10,836 nt of DNA from the NCBI GenBank assembly GCA_008081325.1, contig VMCO01000072.1:1-10836 (forward strand), given 5' to 3'. The DNA comes from Flavobacteriaceae bacterium (GTDB lineage Bacteria > Bacteroidota > Bacteroidia > Flavobacteriales > Flavobacteriaceae). The translations under genes were made by a program, and so were the position numbers. The notes beneath the pieces are model-generated. The model was given only the letters and a program-made list of their open reading frames with translations. It was not told the DNA's origin and did no database searches. Within the stretch, counting starts at the first letter, position 1, and each line of letters opens with the position of its first letter. Below, in pieces: positions 7,667 to 10,836 of the stretch.

Positions 7667-8486
7667 CTTTAGAGTTTTTATATTCACCCAACACTTTAAA
7701 TTCTTTAGCCATAATTTCAATTATTGATTTGGCTTTTAAATAATATTCTAATTTGTCAAAGGTTACATCAACAAAAAAGGAATATCTCCAGGGAGTTTGA
7801 ATTTTAGGCATGGATTGAATTTTGGTTAAATTTAATTTACAATCACTTAAAACATTTAATATAGTTGCTAGGCTTCCTCTTTTATGATCTAATTCAAATT
7901 TCAAAGACGCTTTGTTAATATTATCATTTTTAATCGTGTTATTATTTTGAAGAATAACAAATCTTGTTTGATTTTTTTTAATGGTTTGTATGTTATCATT
8001 TATAATATTTAGTTCATATATTTTAGAGGCAAGTTTACTTGCAATAGCGCCTAGCCCTAATATTTTATTTTTAGCAATTTTTTTTGCTATTTGGGCTGTA
8101 TCCTTTTCTTCCACAAGGGTAATATTTGGATTTTTTTTAAAAAAATCTCTGCATTGAAGAAGAGCCATTGGATGTGATTGAACTTCTTTAATATCGTTTA
8201 TTGATTGACCTTTAAGAGCCATTAAATTATGGATTATTTGAAGATAATATTCACCTACAATATTAACATCATATTCATCTATTAATGCATAGTTTGGAAT
8301 TATTGAACCGGCAGTAGAATTTTCTATTGCCATTACTGCATAATCAATTTGATCTTTACATAAAGTTGAAATCATTTCTTCAAAAGAAAGAAATTCAGTC
8401 AAACTAATTTCTTCACCAAAATAACTATTTGCAACTATGTGATGAAATGAACCTTTTACTCCTTGTATTCCTATATTTTTTTTCAT
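7659..8486 (-). CDS. pheA: Prephenate dehydratase with ACT domain
   Basis: PheA converts prephenate to phenylpyruvate, the phenylalanine branch. The protein is 275 aa from ATG 8486. The catalytic domain (about 1-180) shows the N-terminal GVKGSFHH (9-16), ENSTAGSI (55-62), SHPMAL (104-109) and NQTRF (172-176), whose Thr-Arg-Phe is the hallmark of the family. The ACT domain (about 193-270) carries GSLA (204-207) and QSMP (224-227), variants of the GALV and ESRP motifs through which Phe inhibits PheA in other bacteria. There is no fused chorismate mutase; that domain sits on the DAHP synthase. The frame is open to a TTG at 8531, but those 15 codons run through the terminator hairpin, so ATG 8486 is chosen. 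It comes straight after the U-tract with no Shine-Dalgarno site. First enzyme gene behind the attenuator. Confidence 0.95.
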   Translation of the reverse strand: MKKNIGIQGVKGSFHHIVANSYFGEEISLTEFLSFEEMISTLCKDQIDYAVMAIENSTAGSIIPNYALIDEYDVNIVGEYYLQIIHNLMALKGQSINDIKEVQSHPMALLQCRDFFKKNPNITLVEEKDTAQIAKKIAKNKILGLGAIASKLASKIYELNIINDNIQTIKKNQTRFVILQNNNTIKNDNINKASLKFELDHKRGSLATILNVLSDCKLNLTKIQSMPKIQTPWRYSFFVDVTFDKLEYYLKAKSIIEIMAKEFKVLGEYKNSKDD

Positions 8487-8512
8487 AAAAAAAAGTCTCG
8501 AAACATCGAGAC
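8487..8512 (-). terminator. Intrinsic terminator of the pheA attenuator
   Basis: On the minus strand GTCTCGA (8512-8506), loop TGTT, and TCGAGAC (8501-8495) form a perfect 7-bp stem. It is followed by eight T (8494-8487), after which the pheA ATG begins at once. This is a textbook intrinsic terminator, and its GC-rich stem stands out in very AT-rich surroundings. Its position before rather than after a gene means it must be conditional: if it always worked, the aromatic operon would be silent from any upstream promoter. The 5' arm can pair instead with an upstream segment (see antiterminator). Confidence 0.88.
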
Positions 8513-8549
8513 CATTAATAATTATAAACAATTTTACTACAACGGTCTC
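8508..8549 (-). promoter_or_regulatory. Antiterminator hairpin competing with the pheA terminator
   Basis: GAGACCGTTG (8549-8540) can pair with TAATGGTCTC (8517-8508) in ten consecutive pairs, eight Watson-Crick and two G-U. The second arm includes GTCTC, five of the seven bases of the terminator 5' arm, so the two hairpins cannot form together. The first arm starts on the last base of the leader-peptide stop codon. A ribosome that reaches the stop would therefore cover it and let the terminator form. A ribosome stalled earlier, at the Phe/Tyr codons, would leave it free. Pairing seen by hand; relative stability not computed. Confidence 0.75.
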
Positions 8550-8608
8550 TACTTTCTCTTAAAATAAAAGAAATAATAAAAATCAAAATTGTAGTTGAAA
8601 AATTTCAT
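8549..8608 (-). CDS. Phe/Tyr-rich leader peptide of the pheA attenuator
   Basis: Short ORF from ATG 8608 to TAG 8549 encoding MKFFNYNFDFYYFFYFKRK (19 aa). It has seven Phe and four Tyr codons, and codons 10-16 are an unbroken aromatic run (FYYFFYF). It plays the same part as E. coli pheL: the ribosome's speed over these codons reports how well tRNA-Phe, and here also tRNA-Tyr, is charged. The peptide itself needs no function. The evidence is the composition, the position 62 nt upstream of pheA's ATG, the stop codon touching the antiterminator arm, and the terminator further on. A caution is that TTT and TAT are common triplets in AT-rich DNA, so composition alone would not be enough. No Shine-Dalgarno site is seen, as is usual in this phylum. 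Too short for standard gene callers, so it may be unannotated in databases. Confidence 0.82.
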   Translation of the reverse strand: MKFFNYNFDFYYFFYFKRK

Positions 8609-8654
8609 TTTTTAAATCTATAAATCTAATGTAATAATATTTATGAAATAAAAG

Positions 8655-8686
8655 AAAATTTAACTATAGAATATAATCAGTTGAAA
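8655..8686 (-). promoter_or_regulatory. Weak candidate promoter for the pheA leader transcript
   Basis: On the minus strand TTTC (8686-8683) is followed after 20 nt by TAAATTTT (8662-8655). This is a two-mismatch fit to the Bacteroidota pattern TTTG ... TAnnTTTG and would put the start near 8650, about 40 nt before the leader ATG. A rival is the tandem TAGATTTA TAGATTTA (8628-8613), each copy one base off the -7 box but with no good -33 partner. The upstream box overlaps the end of gapN. No terminator hairpin is visible after gapN, so read-through from gapN is also possible. Confidence 0.3.
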
Positions 8687-10256
8687 TAAAATTAGAATTA
8701 TCTGAATTCAACAAGTCCTTAATTATCTTATTATTATCATTATTATCTTTTGACGCAACAAATGTACGAATTGAGAAAGACCTAAGGGCATCATGTACAC
8801 TTAAGGTACTAAATGCAGAATCTTTTCTCCCTGTAAACGGATATATATCAGGACCTCTTTGACAAGAGCTATTAATGTTTACCCTACAAACTAAATTTAC
8901 TAGAGTATCAATAAGTGGTCCTAATTTTTTTGATTCCTTTCCAAAAACACTAACCTGCTGACCATAATTTGATTCTGCCATATCATCAAGCGGCTCATTA
9001 ATATCCTTAAATGATATAATTGGAATTACTGGGCCAAACTGTTCTTCTTTGTAAACATTCATATTTTTTTTGACCGGGTACAAAACAGCTGGATAAACAT
9101 AATTTTCACATTGTATGCCACCTTTTTGATTTATAATATTAGCTCCTTTCTCCTTAGCATCAGAAATTAGTGATTGAATATAGTTCGGTTTATTTGGTTC
9201 AGGCAGCGGAGTTAACTTGACATTTTCTTCCCATGGGTTTCCATATTTTAATTCATCAACAGCCCTAGAAAATCTATCTAAAAATTCCTCTTTAATATCT
9301 TCATGAACATAAATTATCTTCAAAGCTGTACATCTTTGCCCATTGTATGATAAAGAACCGTTTAAACATTCTTGTATTGTTAAATCTAAATCAGCATCAG
9401 GTAAAATAATTGCTGGATTCTTCGCTTCTAACCCCAAAACTAATCTCAATCTGTTTTTTTTAGGATGTGCTTCTTGTAAGGAATTCGCAGAAGAACTATG
9501 CCCTATAAGAGCTAAAACATTTATTTTTCCAGACTCCATTATTGGGGATGCCAGAACCCTACCTCTTCCAAATAAAATATTTACTACTCCAGGTGGGAAA
9601 TGTTTAGCAAAAGCATTCATCAAAGGTGAAATCAATAATACCCCGTGTTTGGCAGGCTTAAAAATCACGGTATTACCCATAATTAAAGCGGGAATTAAAA
9701 GACAAAACGTTTCATTTAAAGGGTAATTATATGGTCCAAGACATAGAACCACTCCGAGTGGACCCCTTCTAATGTGTGCGTTAATACCACTGTTTTTCTC
9801 AAATTTAGCTGAATCTCTATCTATTTTCTTGTATGCTTCAATTGTGTCATAAATATAATCTACGGTCCTGTCAAATTCCTTTTGAGAGTCTGCAAGATTC
9901 TTTCCGATTTCCCACATTAATAACTTCACAACAACATCTCTTTTTTGCTTCATTTCTTCAACAAAATTTTCCATTGCTCTGATTCGATCAATAACCTTCA
10001 TCGTGGGCCAAACACCCTTTCCTTTATCAAAGGCATTACAAGCAGAGTCTAAGGCTTGTATAGCTTGCTCCTTTCCAAGACTTGGGATTTCACCAAGCAA
10101 AGTAGGCTTATATTCTGATGTAGATGAAATTGTGGAATAGACAGATGAAAATTCACCCTGCCACTTAACTAGATTTCCATTTATTAAAAAATTATCTTGT
10201 TTAATCTTTTCGGTTATTTCATACTCTACCGGTATCGGCTTAAATTTAAATTCCAT
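8664..10256 (-). CDS. gapN: NADP-dependent glyceraldehyde-3-phosphate dehydrogenase, aldehyde dehydrogenase family
   Basis: Aldehyde dehydrogenase superfamily protein of 530 aa, best matched to the non-phosphorylating GapN branch, which oxidises glyceraldehyde 3-phosphate straight to 3-phosphoglycerate and yields NADPH. The catalytic set is complete: Asn177 in GPYNYPLNE, Lys200 in FKPAKHG, the general base Glu277 in GLEAKNP, the nucleophile Cys309 in YNGQRCTALK, and EEQFGP (404-409). It is longer than the roughly 475 aa of plant and streptococcal GapN, with extra residues at both ends, including an Asn/Asp-rich tail after about 500. Long forms of this kind are what I recall from Bacteroidota. 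The substrate is assigned from overall resemblance; another aldehyde is possible. ATG 10256 is the only sensible start. The gene is followed by the pheA leader after 55 nt and is divergent from the glycosyltransferase. NADPH and 3-carbon metabolism would serve the shikimate pathway, but a direct link is only inferred. Confidence 0.85.
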   Translation of the reverse strand: MEFKFKPIPVEYEITEKIKQDNFLINGNLVKWQGEFSSVYSTISSTSEYKPTLLGEIPSLGKEQAIQALDSACNAFDKGKGVWPTMKVIDRIRAMENFVEEMKQKRDVVVKLLMWEIGKNLADSQKEFDRTVDYIYDTIEAYKKIDRDSAKFEKNSGINAHIRRGPLGVVLCLGPYNYPLNETFCLLIPALIMGNTVIFKPAKHGVLLISPLMNAFAKHFPPGVVNILFGRGRVLASPIMESGKINVLALIGHSSSANSLQEAHPKKNRLRLVLGLEAKNPAIILPDADLDLTIQECLNGSLSYNGQRCTALKIIYVHEDIKEEFLDRFSRAVDELKYGNPWEENVKLTPLPEPNKPNYIQSLISDAKEKGANIINQKGGIQCENYVYPAVLYPVKKNMNVYKEEQFGPVIPIISFKDINEPLDDMAESNYGQQVSVFGKESKKLGPLIDTLVNLVCRVNINSSCQRGPDIYPFTGRKDSAFSTLSVHDALRSFSIRTFVASKDNNDNNKIIKDLLNSDNSNFISTDYIL

Positions 10257-10262
10257 AATATT

Positions 10263-10294
10263 TAAATTTACAACGCATCAATTTCCATTCCAAA
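10263..10294 (-). promoter_or_regulatory. Candidate promoter for gapN
   Basis: In the 82-nt divergent gap, the minus strand has TTTG (10294-10291), a 20-nt spacer, and TAAATTTA (10270-10263), one base off the Bacteroidota -7 box TAnnTTTG. The start would lie within a few bases of ATG 10256, so the mRNA would be nearly leaderless. I saw no comparable pair on the plus strand for the glycosyltransferase gene. Confidence 0.38.
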
Positions 10295-10338
10295 AAAATA
10301 AATCATTAAGTTTGGAAATTCATAAATTATTTTTCTCA

Positions 10339-10836
10339 ATGTTTTCAAGTCTTAAACATCGTAACAATAAACAGAAATATTATTTTTTAAATTATTTAAG
10401 TTTATTAATTCCTGACTTTATTTTCAGATGTAGACTTAAGATAAAATTAAATTCGTTAAAAAAGTTTGATCTTGAATATATTAAGAGAAGGGTTAACTAT
10501 TATAATAAATTAAGTAAAAAAAATAATTTAATTAAGGTTGAGAAAAGTTTAGAAAGTTTTAAAATTAAAAATTACCACAGAACATATTTTTTTGACACTT
10601 ACGAATACACAAGATTCTTTGAAAAAAAATTAAAATTAAAAATGCTTTTTGGGGATATCACACATAGCCCAGACTTACCTTCAATTGTTAAAAGCAGACC
10701 TATTAATGATAAAAATCATAATTCAATTTTGATGAAACTTAATAAAGTAAGGCATTTTACTTATACCAATGATTCAAATAAATTTGATGATAAAATAAAT
10801 AAACTTATTGGAAGATCTGCTATTACAAAAAAACAT
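10339..10836 (+). CDS. GT90-type (LPS core/CAP10-like) glycosyltransferase, N-terminal part
   Basis: First 166 codons of a plus-strand gene that continues past the right edge. The translation begins MFSSLKHRNNKQKYYFLNYL and contains a run typical of glycosyltransferase family 90 / lipopolysaccharide A proteins. The pieces are FGDITHSPDLPSIVKSRPI (104-122), NSILMKLNKVRHF (128-140) and the start of the K.NKLIGRSAI block (152-163), which in relatives leads into the catalytic core. Such enzymes add sugars to lipopolysaccharide or surface glycans at the inner membrane or in the cytosol. The N-terminal ~60 residues are basic with one short hydrophobic patch (YFLNYLSLLIPDFIF), not a clear membrane anchor. 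ATG 10339 is preferred; an in-frame TTG at 10312 is possible and the frame stays open further upstream. It is divergent from gapN and unrelated to the aromatic cluster. Donor and acceptor sugars cannot be told. Confidence 0.8.
   Translation, partial: MFSSLKHRNNKQKYYFLNYLSLLIPDFIFRCRLKIKLNSLKKFDLEYIKRRVNYYNKLSKKNNLIKVEKSLESFKIKNYHRTYFFDTYEYTRFFEKKLKLKMLFGDITHSPDLPSIVKSRPINDKNHNSILMKLNKVRHFTYTNDSNKFDDKINKLIGRSAITKKH

Noticed and set aside
7667..7720. N-terminal extension of the aminotransferase to 7720
   Set aside because: It would overlap pheA by 62 nt and begin MKLWLKNLKCW, unlike the family. ATG 7666 gives the usual N-terminus and a compact overlap.
8487..8531. N-terminal extension of PheA to a TTG at 8531 (15 extra codons)
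   Set aside because: The extra codons run through the terminator stem and U-tract and have no counterpart in PheA proteins, whose N-terminus matches MKKNIGIQG from ATG 8486.
8539..8608. T-box or metabolite riboswitch before pheA
   Set aside because: There is no T-box sequence or specifier stem and no room for an aptamer. The leader ORF with its alternative hairpins explains the region better.
8613..8628. Tandem TAGATTTA repeat as an operator
   Set aside because: Two copies of an AT-rich 8-mer are expected by chance in this composition. It was kept only as a rival -7 box in the promoter entry.
9343..9726. 127-codon open frame on the plus strand opposite gapN
   Set aside because: It lies wholly antisense to conserved gapN catalytic blocks (the Cys309 and Glu277 region) and its translation resembles no family; it is a shadow of the real gene.

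Overview
The window comes from an AT-rich bacterial genome, most likely a marine-type member of the Flavobacteriia (Bacteroidota). Three things point that way. The gene order matches the cluster I recall from flavobacteria: pheA, an aminotransferase, tyrA, a DAHP synthase/chorismate mutase fusion, rsgA, dtd, a MazG-like gene, aroA, queA and rlmN. Start codons lack Shine-Dalgarno sites. At least one promoter fits the Bacteroidota -33/-7 pattern (TTG ... TAnnTTTG). No mobile element, CRISPR array, rRNA or tRNA gene was seen, and no gap between genes exceeds 300 bases.

Layout. Positions 1-8608 form a dense minus-strand cluster. In transcription order it holds a 19-codon leader peptide with attenuator (8608-8487), pheA, an aminotransferase, tyrA, the DAHP synthase/chorismate mutase fusion, rsgA, dtd, a MazG-like pyrophosphohydrolase, aroA, queA, and rlmN, which runs off the left edge. 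From pheA to aroA the genes overlap or lie within 7 nt of each other. The only real gap inside the cluster, before queA (1589-1661), carries a good Bacteroidota promoter. Upstream of the leader lies gapN (8664-10256, minus strand). On its far side a divergent GT90-type glycosyltransferase gene starts on the plus strand (10339) and runs off the right edge.

How the genes work together. The fusion protein makes DAHP and converts chorismate to prephenate. AroA is a late shikimate enzyme. PheA and TyrA turn prephenate into phenylpyruvate and 4-hydroxyphenylpyruvate, and the aminotransferase probably makes Phe and Tyr from these. Dtd clears D-aminoacyl-tRNAs, RsgA matures the 30S subunit, and QueA and RlmN modify tRNA and rRNA.

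The most interesting element is the untranslated region before pheA. A short ORF encodes MKFFNYNFDFYYFFYFKRK, with 7 Phe and 4 Tyr among 19 residues. Its stop codon touches one arm of a 10-bp hairpin, and that hairpin excludes a 7-bp intrinsic terminator followed by eight U that ends on the base before the pheA ATG. This is the layout of a classical ribosome-stalling attenuator, and it appears to read both Phe and Tyr charging. It is inferred from sequence alone.
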